Source: a virus. From it: a DNA stretch of 35,425 nt. Numbering within the stretch: position 1 is the first letter of the stretch; every line of letters starts with the position of its first letter. Location of the stretch: IMG/VR virus record IMGVR_UViG_3300021962_000318, positions 1 to 35,425 of that record; one strand, written 5' to 3'. Both the position numbers and the translations under genes were made by a program. The notes under the pieces were generated by a model. That model saw only the letters and a list, made by a program, of their open reading frames with translations. It was not told where the DNA came from and searched no databases. Of the stretch, positions 7,832 through 15,439 are shown in pieces.

Positions 7832-9033
7832 TTGAAATTCCTCATTCCAGCAAAATTTCTTGCAGAAAATTTAGCACGATCAACAAGTTTCTCACTATCT
7901 CCATCGTGGTGAAAAACATAACCTTCAGGGTCTGCATCTTCACCAGCATGTTTGTGTTGAAATTCTTGGTGTTGGTTTAAAACATCAATTAAAAGATTTT
8001 TTGCATTTTGCAAATGACCGTGCATTTTAAATAAGTTGTTATAATGCTTTTTGTTTTTTTCTATTTTACTTAATTCGGAAGCAAGTGCATCTTGTTTTGT
8101 CTTTTTGTTTTTTTCTACTTTAAGTTTTTCAATTTTTTTATTTGTTTGATCTTCCAACCAGGTTTTGAAATTTACATGGTTCGGTGTTTCACCTGTTCTT
8201 ACTGTGTGGTTCATATAAGACTCCAATGAACCACCAACACCTTGGTGTGCAGATGTTCCAGCATACATGTCATCGCCGTGAGTATTGTGTATTGCTTCTG
8301 CGGCTGAGATGTGTCTATTGAATTCTTTTTGCTGTTTTGGACTAAAATGAACTTTGCTTGTATCCATTCTAGGATCAACACCATAAACATCAGGATGATT
8401 TTGAAATTTTTCGTGATTTACTTCATGTGAAGCATTTAAATTCGATGCATCATCACCGTGATAAGAAAGGTGTGTAACAACACCTATTTTAGCTTTCTTC
8501 ACTTTGTTTGCTTCATCGCCATGAGCGGTATAAGTTAGTCCGGATGGATTAGGACGGAATGATTGTCCTCCATTTTTTTCTGCAACTTTATCTTCTCTAC
8601 TTGTACCAAACATCATGTCACCTTGATAAACACCTTCTTTTGGTGCAATTTTTGGTAAATGATTCAATGCGTCTTTTAATTTACTGACTAATCCTGGAGC
8701 GTGCCCATGATTTCTTTCAATATCTTGCGGAGTGTAATTTACTTTTGGTGTTTTATTAAAAGCTGATTTTGATGCAACGAAAAATTTACCATTTTTTGGA
8801 TGATAACCATAAACAATTGCAGGAGAACCATCATATTTTGTTGTGAGTTCCGATGTTTTTTTGCCTTTTGTGATATGATCTGCTGCAGCCCTTAAAACTT
8901 TGAATGATCTGGAAGCACCAGATTCACCTTGCTGTAAAGCACGATCTTCTACATGCGTTAGATGTTTTATTTGGCGGCTAGCGCCTTCTTCGGTGTCAAC
9001 TTGTTCTTTTAGGAAACTCTTAAAATTTAACAT
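7828..9033 (-). CDS. ATP-dependent ligase/capping-type nucleotidyltransferase-like protein
   Basis: The ATG at 9033 is chosen because it has AGAGGT 5 bases upstream and gives MLNFKSFLKEQ, matching its neighbours; a start 8 codons earlier lacks this. The 401-residue product has KYDGSP (candidate nucleophile Lys66), VYQGDMMFG as a motif III-like segment, EGYV at 370-373 as motif IV and an AKFS segment with Lys388 as motif V. These are the covalent nucleotidyltransferase motifs of DNA/RNA ligases and capping enzymes. There is no visible OB-fold domain after motif V, so it may be a minimal catalytic domain. It is the first gene after the late promoter at 9075-9082. Confidence 0.75.
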   Translation of the reverse strand: MLNFKSFLKEQVDTEEGASRQIKHLTHVEDRALQQGESGASRSFKVLRAAADHITKGKKTSELTTKYDGSPAIVYGYHPKNGKFFVASKSAFNKTPKVNYTPQDIERNHGHAPGLVSKLKDALNHLPKIAPKEGVYQGDMMFGTSREDKVAEKNGGQSFRPNPSGLTYTAHGDEANKVKKAKIGVVTHLSYHGDDASNLNASHEVNHEKFQNHPDVYGVDPRMDTSKVHFSPKQQKEFNRHISAAEAIHNTHGDDMYAGTSAHQGVGGSLESYMNHTVRTGETPNHVNFKTWLEDQTNKKIEKLKVEKNKKTKQDALASELSKIEKNKKHYNNLFKMHGHLQNAKNLLIDVLNQHQEFQHKHAGEDADPEGYVFHHDGDSEKLVDRAKFSARNFAGMRNFK

Positions 9034-9074
9034 TAGTACCTCTATAATGCAACACACTTTGGTTGCCAGCGGTA

Positions 9075-9082
9075 TATTTATA
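9075..9082 (-). promoter_or_regulatory. T4-type late promoter octamer TATAAATA
   Basis: The minus strand reads TATAAATA here, the exact T4 late consensus recognised by the phage sigma gp55. It lies about 42 bases upstream of the ligase-like gene start at 9033, in the only real gap between the glycosyltransferase block and the capsid/lysis block. It would drive the leftward late genes. Confidence 0.7.
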
Positions 9083-9106
9083 TAACTTTTAAATACTATG
9101 TATTAA

Positions 9107-9125
9107 AATCGACAAATGTTCGATT
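9107..9125 (-). terminator. Weak hairpin after the glycosyltransferase block
   Basis: On the minus strand a 6-bp stem AATCGA/TCGATT with a 7-base loop is followed by TTAATA. It lies just downstream of the last gene of the glycan block and just before the late promoter, so it may be a weak terminator insulating the two units. The U-tract is poor. Confidence 0.35.
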
Positions 9126-9144
9126 AGATATATAGCGGAAAAAA

Positions 9145-9819
9145 TCAATCAATTTTCCAATCGCCGGTTGAAGCCACCTGACCTCTACAATACACCCTAT
9201 CGAATTCTACCACTTTTGATTTATCAAGAACTGCGAAAAATGCATGTTCCAAATCAATTTTATCTAACATTTGAAACACCTTTTCTAAAGTTTCATTATG
9301 ATAATTTAGAAGTGATGTACAGAAAGAATACAGTCTAGTATCAAAAATGTGTGTGGCGTTATAAATAGGACTTTTCATCCAAGTGTCAACTCTTTTCTTA
9401 AAAACATATTTACCTGTTAAGCCATCATATTCATTAATATCAAATCCATCGTCCAGTTGTATTCTTCCTGTTATTTTAAATATTCTATCCACTCCATCCA
9501 ACAACTTGGGATTTGATTGTAAATAATCCATAACAAAATGTGTCATCACACACTCACTTTGACTTTTTAATCCAGCAACACTCAGTTGCATCAGAAAATC
9601 AATTTTTGATAAGTTTATAAACAAATCAACCTTTGACACAATTTCACTGTATGTTTCATCCAATGGTTTTGTCGATATATCAGACAAAATGATAAAAGAA
9701 TTTGGTGATTTGTTTCTAATGGATTGAATTGTTTCAAGTGTTTGTTTTAAACGTTCTTCTGGTGTGAATATACCAATTGTTGGTATTAAAGATGACGTTA
9801 CAACAAAAATTGTTTTCAT
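9145..9819 (-). CDS. Putative glycosyltransferase-like protein of unknown specificity
   Basis: This is a 224-residue soluble protein. The N-terminus (MKTIFVVTSSLIPTIGIF) and the segment around residues 115-130 (RIFKITGRIQLDDGFD) have the alternating strand/helix look and acidic Asp-Asp of a sugar-nucleotide transferase. I cannot place it in a family. It is the last gene of a five-gene minus-strand run whose other members include two glycosyltransferase-like proteins, a YibB-like protein and a methyltransferase. Its start overlaps the methyltransferase stop by ATGA. A role in making or changing a surface glycan is inferred from neighbours. Confidence 0.6.
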   Translation of the reverse strand: MKTIFVVTSSLIPTIGIFTPEERLKQTLETIQSIRNKSPNSFIILSDISTKPLDETYSEIVSKVDLFINLSKIDFLMQLSVAGLKSQSECVMTHFVMDYLQSNPKLLDGVDRIFKITGRIQLDDGFDINEYDGLTGKYVFKKRVDTWMKSPIYNATHIFDTRLYSFCTSLLNYHNETLEKVFQMLDKIDLEHAFFAVLDKSKVVEFDRVYCRGQVASTGDWKID

Positions 9820-10379
9820 TTATACCAATACCACACATCACATTCTGTTGTGAGAATTTTATCTGTTTTTGTTGCTGCGAATTCTTTTACTGCTTTATTT
9901 ACAGCAGGTATTGTTTCATAGTCATGTCCAGAAAATAATCCACCCACTTTTACTTTTGAATAGTAGTTGTGACAATCTTTTGTTAATTGTTCGTATGTGT
10001 GTAAACCATCAATAAAAATAAAGTCCATTTCACCATCGTTAAAATTGGAGAAAACGTTGTCTGAAAAATCTCGGATTAAAATAAATCTATCTCCATATAC
10101 AGACATTTCTTTGGTGACTCTTTGGAAAAATTCTTCTCTGTCGTTTAATACGTTTCCGTTCCAATCAGTATAAGGAACATAAGGATCTATAGAATAAAGT
10201 GTTAAATTTGGATTTGTGTCTAGTAAAAATTTAGAAGTGTGAGCTTCTGAACAACCAATTTCCAAACCAAGTTTCATGTCTTTTGTTAATTCACCCAGAC
10301 CGTAACCAGAACACTTAAATGGTCCTCTTTGCATACCAAACGCCTGTGTTTCTGTATTAAAAATAAGCACATCACTCAT
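9816..10379 (-). CDS. Class I SAM-dependent methyltransferase
   Basis: This is a 187-residue Rossmann-fold protein. Motif I is LGLEIGCSEAHTS (about residues 36-48), followed by an acidic strand end (LYSIDPY) and the post-motif DFIFIDGLHTYEQLTKDCHN, typical of the Methyltransf_24 type found beside glycosyltransferases. Residues near the C-terminus (GGLFSGHDYETIPAVNKAV) also fit that family, in which metal-binding Asp and His recur. It probably methylates a sugar or a glycan precursor, given that it sits between glycosyltransferase-like genes; the substrate is not readable. Confidence 0.8.
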   Translation of the reverse strand: MSDVLIFNTETQAFGMQRGPFKCSGYGLGELTKDMKLGLEIGCSEAHTSKFLLDTNPNLTLYSIDPYVPYTDWNGNVLNDREEFFQRVTKEMSVYGDRFILIRDFSDNVFSNFNDGEMDFIFIDGLHTYEQLTKDCHNYYSKVKVGGLFSGHDYETIPAVNKAVKEFAATKTDKILTTECDVWYWYK

Positions 10380-10380
10380 A

Positions 10381-11187
10381 TTATACCTCTCTATTAAAAT
10401 CTGTAAAAATTACAAAAGGATCATTGCCAAATTGATGATCTGGAATTTTATGTAGTTCAAATAATTCTGGTCTTTTAATTGTTGACATTAACATTAATGT
10501 TTGATCGTCATCAATTAAGTTTTTGTCCATTAATTCAAACAGACTTTGTTCCATGAGTGATCTGAATTCCAACCAAGGCTCTTTACCACCAACAATCTTT
10601 GCTCCTAAAATATAAACATCATTTGATGCAATGATATCTGTAATAGATTTTCCATCATAATCTTTATAATTAAATAGATGCATCTTATTATCATTAAAAT
10701 CGTATGACCATTTTTTGCTTTTTGGTATCTTATCTTCGGTCCTACAATAACCAAAATCCAACCAAGATATCAAATTACTATTCACTAAATTATTTTTTAT
10801 AGTAAATTCAACAAACATCGATTTTAAAAAATTTACAACAACATAGTGTGGATTCCAATATTCAGGATTAGTTCTTTGTGTTGGAAGTATAAGTTTTTTA
10901 AATGAATCTTCTTTTTGTATTTTATGTATTTTTTGTATCAATTCTGAACATTGATTAAAAATGTCGAAAGAAACCCATTTTGTTGGTCTATCTTCCCTGA
11001 GTGGTATTAACTTTTCAATTATATCTGGAGATGAAAATACAATTATTTCATTCTCCAATTTGGCCATATAAGAAAACCGTTCAATATATGTTTCTGTTGT
11101 TCTCTGTAAATAGTGTGGAAGGCCTTTATCTGGAGTCCAATCACCTCGGCCGATGTCAAAAAAAGCAGTAACGATATTGATCATCAT
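10381..11187 (-). CDS. YibB/HtrL-family protein, putative glycosyltransferase
   Basis: This is a 268-residue protein. The opening VTAFFDIGRGDW and the internal LISWLDFGYCR (about residue 145) match the HtrL/YibB family, whose members sit in lipopolysaccharide gene clusters and have a glycosyltransferase A-like fold. The Asp in WLDFGYCR is the likely metal or sugar-nucleotide ligand. The start codon is within ATGATGA, overlapping the stop of the upstream gene. Action on a surface glycan is inferred from family and neighbours. Confidence 0.75.
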   Translation of the reverse strand: MMINIVTAFFDIGRGDWTPDKGLPHYLQRTTETYIERFSYMAKLENEIIVFSSPDIIEKLIPLREDRPTKWVSFDIFNQCSELIQKIHKIQKEDSFKKLILPTQRTNPEYWNPHYVVVNFLKSMFVEFTIKNNLVNSNLISWLDFGYCRTEDKIPKSKKWSYDFNDNKMHLFNYKDYDGKSITDIIASNDVYILGAKIVGGKEPWLEFRSLMEQSLFELMDKNLIDDDQTLMLMSTIKRPELFELHKIPDHQFGNDPFVIFTDFNREV

Positions 11188-12038
11188 GTGGTCCTGTATA
11201 TGAAGTGTTCCTCTTCATTTTCTTGTTTAAATTTTTCCATAACAAATTTTTTCCACTCCGGAACACGATCATACTGATGAACTATTGGGAAAATATGACG
11301 GTCATGTGTCATAACCAGACCATCTTTAAAGACCGGTTCATAACACAAAAGTTTTGGTCTAAAGCTGTCAATTTTTGTGGGATCTGCAACAGTACCCGCT
11401 TCACAGGCCCAACTGACGGTAATATTTAACACATCTTTAAACGGTTGTGTACCAAGTAAAACATTAAACACAGCTTGGTCACAAATAGGAATTGGTCTGT
11501 TGATTGCATTTGTAAAAATATTAAAAACCATATCTTTCACGTATTCGGAAGTTCCACCAAAAGTTCCCACGTTATAGATTACATTATTTTTGAATAGTTC
11601 ATAAACATAAGGACCATAAGATTGTTTCAAGTTATCATTTCCCCAAGGTTCATCTTTATATCTTAATCCTTCTGAGGCAACAACTAATCTATATGCTGAT
11701 CCAGGAATATCCAATTCTAAACGTTCGAATGGATCAGATTGAAAGAAAACATCTTTCACATCCGTTGTTACTACGTATTTGTATTTGGCCCAATTATTTT
11801 TTAAATACTCATATATTGAAAGAAATCTTAATACATGAATAGGGACCCCCTGAATAGAAGCCATAGGAACAACAATAACACCTTGATTGGAAATCCACCG
11901 TAGAGTTTCATCGGATGTGTTGCCTGTTACCAAAACAACATCATTGTCTCCACAAATTTCTTTTGCTGACAACACCCAAGGTTTTAACTGATTAATTTCG
12001 TAATTAGTAAAACCACCAATAATTAAATTTTTCTCCAT
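11184..12038 (-). CDS. Nucleotide-diphospho-sugar transferase-like protein
   Basis: This is a 284-residue protein. The segment YKYVVTTDVKDVFFQSDPFE (about residues 86-105) contains the D-x-x-D-x-x-F arrangement seen in GT-A glycosyltransferases that act on sugar nucleotides. The C-terminal MTHDRHIFPIVHQYDRVPEW region resembles the end of such enzymes, where His helps bind the metal. There is no membrane segment, so it is cytoplasmic. It overlaps genes on both sides by a few bases, which suggests that the block is translated as a unit. Donor and acceptor are unknown. Confidence 0.7.
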   Translation of the reverse strand: MEKNLIIGGFTNYEINQLKPWVLSAKEICGDNDVVLVTGNTSDETLRWISNQGVIVVPMASIQGVPIHVLRFLSIYEYLKNNWAKYKYVVTTDVKDVFFQSDPFERLELDIPGSAYRLVVASEGLRYKDEPWGNDNLKQSYGPYVYELFKNNVIYNVGTFGGTSEYVKDMVFNIFTNAINRPIPICDQAVFNVLLGTQPFKDVLNITVSWACEAGTVADPTKIDSFRPKLLCYEPVFKDGLVMTHDRHIFPIVHQYDRVPEWKKFVMEKFKQENEEEHFIYRTT

Positions 12039-12733
12039 GGGAATTCTCCATTATATTTTTGTTTCATCATTTCATTGCCAACCAAAAAGAATTCGGAGTT
12101 AACTGAACCAGTATTTCCTCCAACCTTGTAGTTTACGGTATATTCTCCCGTACAATCAAACTTTTTAAAATGTTGTGATAATACAGATAAAAACACCCTA
12201 TCTTGACCCCAGCCGCCGTGCCAAACTTGTGCCAATTTTATCGCAACCGATGTTTTAAGGCAATAACAATTAGTATCTATGTGATTTGTTCCTTGGAAAG
12301 TTTGCCATTTACCCAAAGATTCACAATCATCATTGCAGATATATTCACCATCTTTATCACAAACTTTACGGAGAGAATAGGACCAATCCAGGTCGTTTTT
12401 TTCTATTGTTTCTATACAAGACTGTACATGATTGTGATCAAACCAACAATCTTGATCCAAGTAAAGAACATAGTCAGTGTCGATTAGGTGTGTGAAAGCG
12501 GCATACACACGATGGCCATAAAAACCGTTTGCACCAACATTAAGTGGTAGAAAACATCTTTCCATGTTTTTTCTGTTCAAAAAATTATCAGTAATCAATC
12601 TTGTCTTTGAATGTGCTTGAACACCATCAGCAACAACATAACATTTTGTTTCATATGTTTGTTTTAAAACACTATCAATAGCATCATTTAACTCCGGAGA
12701 ACCCGTAGTTGGTATAATCACAGTTGCACTCAT
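12023..12733 (-). CDS. Glycosyltransferase family 2 protein
   Basis: This is a 236-residue protein with a clear GT2 pattern. The N-terminal ATVIIPTTGSPELNDAIDSV is followed by KQTYETKCYVVADG (about 24-37) and by YVLYLDQDCWFDHNHV (about 91-106), with the D-x-D metal motif. A later WQTFQGTNHIDTNCY and a WGQDRVF segment (acid for catalysis) also fit. It is the first gene of the glycan block in the direction of transcription. A glycan or glycosylated-protein product, of phage or host surface, is inferred. Confidence 0.8.
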   Translation of the reverse strand: MSATVIIPTTGSPELNDAIDSVLKQTYETKCYVVADGVQAHSKTRLITDNFLNRKNMERCFLPLNVGANGFYGHRVYAAFTHLIDTDYVLYLDQDCWFDHNHVQSCIETIEKNDLDWSYSLRKVCDKDGEYICNDDCESLGKWQTFQGTNHIDTNCYCLKTSVAIKLAQVWHGGWGQDRVFLSVLSQHFKKFDCTGEYTVNYKVGGNTGSVNSEFFLVGNEMMKQKYNGEFPWRKI

Positions 12734-12734
12734 T

Positions 12735-13010
12735 TCATCCTCTAGTTAATTTCAAAATTCTTTCTATTTGTTTGTTGATTACATCTTTTCGGTTTGGCCA
12801 ATATATGTATTCTTTGTCTCCAGTGTCTCGCAATTTTTGTAACATTGGAAGAATGATTTTTTCCAATTGTTGAATTCTCTCTTGATATTCTTCAATTGGT
12901 GCGGCTGCTGTCTCTGCCGCTTTGGCAATTTTAGCTTCATATTCTGCCGCTGAAATGGCAGAGAAACCAAAATCATTATCATCATCGGGTAAAGGTTTGT
13001 TGTATGTCAT
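12735..13010 (-). CDS. Conserved small T4-like phage protein, coiled-coil
   Basis: This is a 91-residue protein. The N-terminus is acidic (LPDDDNDFGFSAIS) and is followed by an Ala-rich helix. A coiled-coil stretch around residues 41-60 (EYQERIQQLEKIILPMLQKL) then leads into KEYIYWPNRKDVINKQIERI. Proteins with the last motif recur in T4-like phages, usually annotated as hypothetical. It sits 2 bases after the large 13012-14307 gene. No function is known to me. Confidence 0.7.
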   Translation of the reverse strand: MTYNKPLPDDDNDFGFSAISAAEYEAKIAKAAETAAAPIEEYQERIQQLEKIILPMLQKLRDTGDKEYIYWPNRKDVINKQIERILKLTRG

Positions 13011-13011
13011 A

Positions 13012-14307
13012 TTATTTCGCCATTATGAATTTACCAGAATCACTGGATCTGGATGTGATGTATTTAAATAGTTCTTGAATGAATCTGTCTGATGGAGGAA
13101 CAAAGTCTGGACTTTTTGTGTTGTTTTTTTGATTTTTCTCCAACCAATCAATTAGTGTTGGAAAAACTTCATTTGTGACCAACATAGCACTTAGAGCACC
13201 ACGATCCTCATCAAATTGTTCTCTCGCCATTTTTTTGGCTTCTGGTTTCTTCAGACGTTTCTCTTTTGCTTCAAAATCAGCTCGCAAGGATTTAACTTCT
13301 TTTTTGTATTGGTCATTACCTTTAGTATATGCACTCATCAATTTAATTGAAATTGCTGGATCAATATAAGACAACAAATCACAGAAAATTTTCCATGAAC
13401 CGATGGAACCACCTCTGGCCTCCATGTCCTTACTTTCAAATTCCGCTTTCATGGTTGCTGTGGAAGCATCATGTCTTATTTTAATAACTTCACGATTTGA
13501 AGTTGAAAATTTAATTTGCAAATCTCTGGTTTGTGGTTTTTCTGGTGTATATTTTTTCCACTCTTGTCTGAAACCATAAAATTGATATTTTAGAATTTCT
13601 ATTTCTTCTTCAACTTTATCAAAGTTAACCTTTTTAATCGTAACGGTATTTGTTTGTTTCTTTAATGAGATTGGAAGCAAATCTCCACGATCAATCAGTT
13701 CACTAACCATATTGTTGAGAATATCAAAACCATAATCTTTATTCTTTCCGTTAGTATATACCTGAACACTTGCCTTTATTCTATCTCTTGCGTTATCTGT
13801 TGCAAAATAAATGTCAGCGGGTGACCATTTATTAATATCACCAAAAGCCGGTGATTTTTTATTTTTATTGGCTTCTTTAAAAAGTGTTTCTATATTTTTC
13901 ATAACTTCTCTATCACCACGGAAATACCAAACATCACTCGTACTTGGTTTTTTACTGAAACCAGAAGAAATGGATGTAATATCTTCAACTAATTTTTTAC
14001 CAATCAGACAGGAAGATGTATACCATCCCTTATCAATCATTAGGAAACCTTCAATTTCACCATAAGAGATTCTTTGTGATCCTGTCGATGTTTCTGTGAA
14101 TTTATCATAAATTTTTTCCAAAGAATCGGATTTATTTTTAAATTCTTTTTTCCATTTTTTTTCAAAACCGGAAAAAGTATCTAAACCCTTATTTTTATCC
14201 TTTGGATCCAAAAATTCATCCAAATTTTTACTTTTAAGATTTAGATAATCTGCAATCGCACAGAAAAATGCTTGGGATGATTCGGCTAGGGAAGTGGTAT
14301 CAGCCAT
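13012..14307 (-). CDS. Conserved phage protein of unknown function
   Basis: This is a 431-residue soluble, mixed alpha/beta protein without signal or membrane segment. A central region (WSPADIYFATDNARDRIKAS, about 155-174) and a region near residues 265-310 (LQIKFSTSNREVIKIRHD then ARGGSIGSWKIFCD) look like conserved cores. The C-terminal third is a charged helical stretch (ADFEAKEKRLKKPEAKKMAR). Large genes of this type occur near the helicase/recombinase genes in T4-like marine phages, without a known function. A degenerate late octamer (GATAAATA) lies just upstream. Confidence 0.6.
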   Translation of the reverse strand: MADTTSLAESSQAFFCAIADYLNLKSKNLDEFLDPKDKNKGLDTFSGFEKKWKKEFKNKSDSLEKIYDKFTETSTGSQRISYGEIEGFLMIDKGWYTSSCLIGKKLVEDITSISSGFSKKPSTSDVWYFRGDREVMKNIETLFKEANKNKKSPAFGDINKWSPADIYFATDNARDRIKASVQVYTNGKNKDYGFDILNNMVSELIDRGDLLPISLKKQTNTVTIKKVNFDKVEEEIEILKYQFYGFRQEWKKYTPEKPQTRDLQIKFSTSNREVIKIRHDASTATMKAEFESKDMEARGGSIGSWKIFCDLLSYIDPAISIKLMSAYTKGNDQYKKEVKSLRADFEAKEKRLKKPEAKKMAREQFDEDRGALSAMLVTNEVFPTLIDWLEKNQKNNTKSPDFVPPSDRFIQELFKYITSRSSDSGKFIMAK

Positions 14308-14329
14308 TTATTATGTCCACAAATAAAAA

Positions 14330-14337
14330 TATTTATC
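14330..14337 (-). promoter_or_regulatory. Degenerate late-promoter octamer GATAAATA
   Basis: On the minus strand this reads GATAAATA, one base off the T4 late consensus, about 23 bases upstream of the gene starting at 14307. It overlaps the end of the DruA-like gene. It could give the 13012-14307 gene and the glycan block a late start separate from the replication genes, but one mismatch in AT-rich DNA is weak evidence. Confidence 0.3.
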
Positions 14338-15439
14338 TAATAATTTGTATGTCTTTACCTGAAGTCCACACCTCAAGTTCATTCCTTAGTCGACCTTCAG
14401 ATTTCAAAGTCTCATAACGATTTGATGCTTTATTTTTCCACCACTGAATCAAATTTGATAGATGGTGTTTCTCATAATTTTCACCAGGCAATAATTGGTT
14501 TGTTTTACAGTTTACATAATCAACCATATTAGAAAATCCATAATCACTTATATAATATCTTTTCTTTTCTGTCAACCCTTTTGCGTTCTCAATCGTTTCC
14601 ATGAATGCCGCCCCTTCAGTAGTACCTTTAAGTGATGCTTTAGTGAGAGCTATAATCTTCATGGTAATCTTAAGCTTCTTGCTGGATGCATCTTCATCAA
14701 CGATTTCTCCAACTTTACTTTCCACAAAGTTTCTCAAATCCTCATAAGGTTTGCCGTGCATCATAGGCACAAAATCTGAATCTGTCAACCCTTTAAAACG
14801 AATAAAAGGTTTCATACCGTCATACTGTGATACGGTTTTAGAACTACCATAAAGACTGGTGGTTTCAAACAAACACAGATTCATTCCATATTTTTTGTTT
14901 ACAATTTCTCGGACTTCATGTGAAGTACAGATACTTGCAAGTAATTTTCCACCAAGATAATTGAAACCGAAAGGTTGAGATGGTACAATCACAAATCCCA
15001 TCATTGCCGCATCATTGAATCTTGTTCCCCATTCTTTTTGTTGTGTAAAGACTTGACCCAGCATTTCATTGCGAGGTTTCATATTAATCACAGGAGAACC
15101 AAGACGCAAGAAACCAACATACTTGTTTGTGTTCTTTTCTATTACAGCCAAACGCACCTGGCGACCCACAGGTGAAATATTGATATGTGACGATGTGATA
15201 TTAAGTAAAGTTTCCCAGGTGTCTTGTGGAATCTCACAAACATCAAAGTTCATGTCTTGTGGATGCATGGAGAAATCGGAGAATAAATCATCCTCTAAAG
15301 GGAACAAAGGATTAGAAGGTAAGTCGACCAATGAGGCCAACTTCTGGTCTTTCATGTATTCATCAATACGGTGAAAATTACCAAAGTAATCTTGGAACAC
15401 CTTTGCACAATATAGTGCTTCTTCAAACTTTAAATCCAT
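14333..15439 (-). CDS. DruA-like (DUF4338) protein
   Basis: The ATG at 15439 is used; the codon before it is TTG. The 368-residue protein matches the DUF4338/DruA pattern: VGRQVRLAVI with YVGFLRLGSPVINMKPRN (about 90-125), then FNYLGGKLLASICTSHEVRE (about 158-177) and LCLFETTSLYGSS. DruA is named from the bacterial Druantia defence system, but DruA-like genes are also carried by T4-like phages, where the role is unclear. Here it overlaps the gp41 helicase stop and lies in the replication block, which suggests a DNA-linked job rather than a stand-alone defence island. The remaining Druantia genes are absent from the window. Confidence 0.7.
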   Translation of the reverse strand: MDLKFEEALYCAKVFQDYFGNFHRIDEYMKDQKLASLVDLPSNPLFPLEDDLFSDFSMHPQDMNFDVCEIPQDTWETLLNITSSHINISPVGRQVRLAVIEKNTNKYVGFLRLGSPVINMKPRNEMLGQVFTQQKEWGTRFNDAAMMGFVIVPSQPFGFNYLGGKLLASICTSHEVREIVNKKYGMNLCLFETTSLYGSSKTVSQYDGMKPFIRFKGLTDSDFVPMMHGKPYEDLRNFVESKVGEIVDEDASSKKLKITMKIIALTKASLKGTTEGAAFMETIENAKGLTEKKRYYISDYGFSNMVDYVNCKTNQLLPGENYEKHHLSNLIQWWKNKASNRYETLKSEGRLRNELEVWTSGKDIQIIR

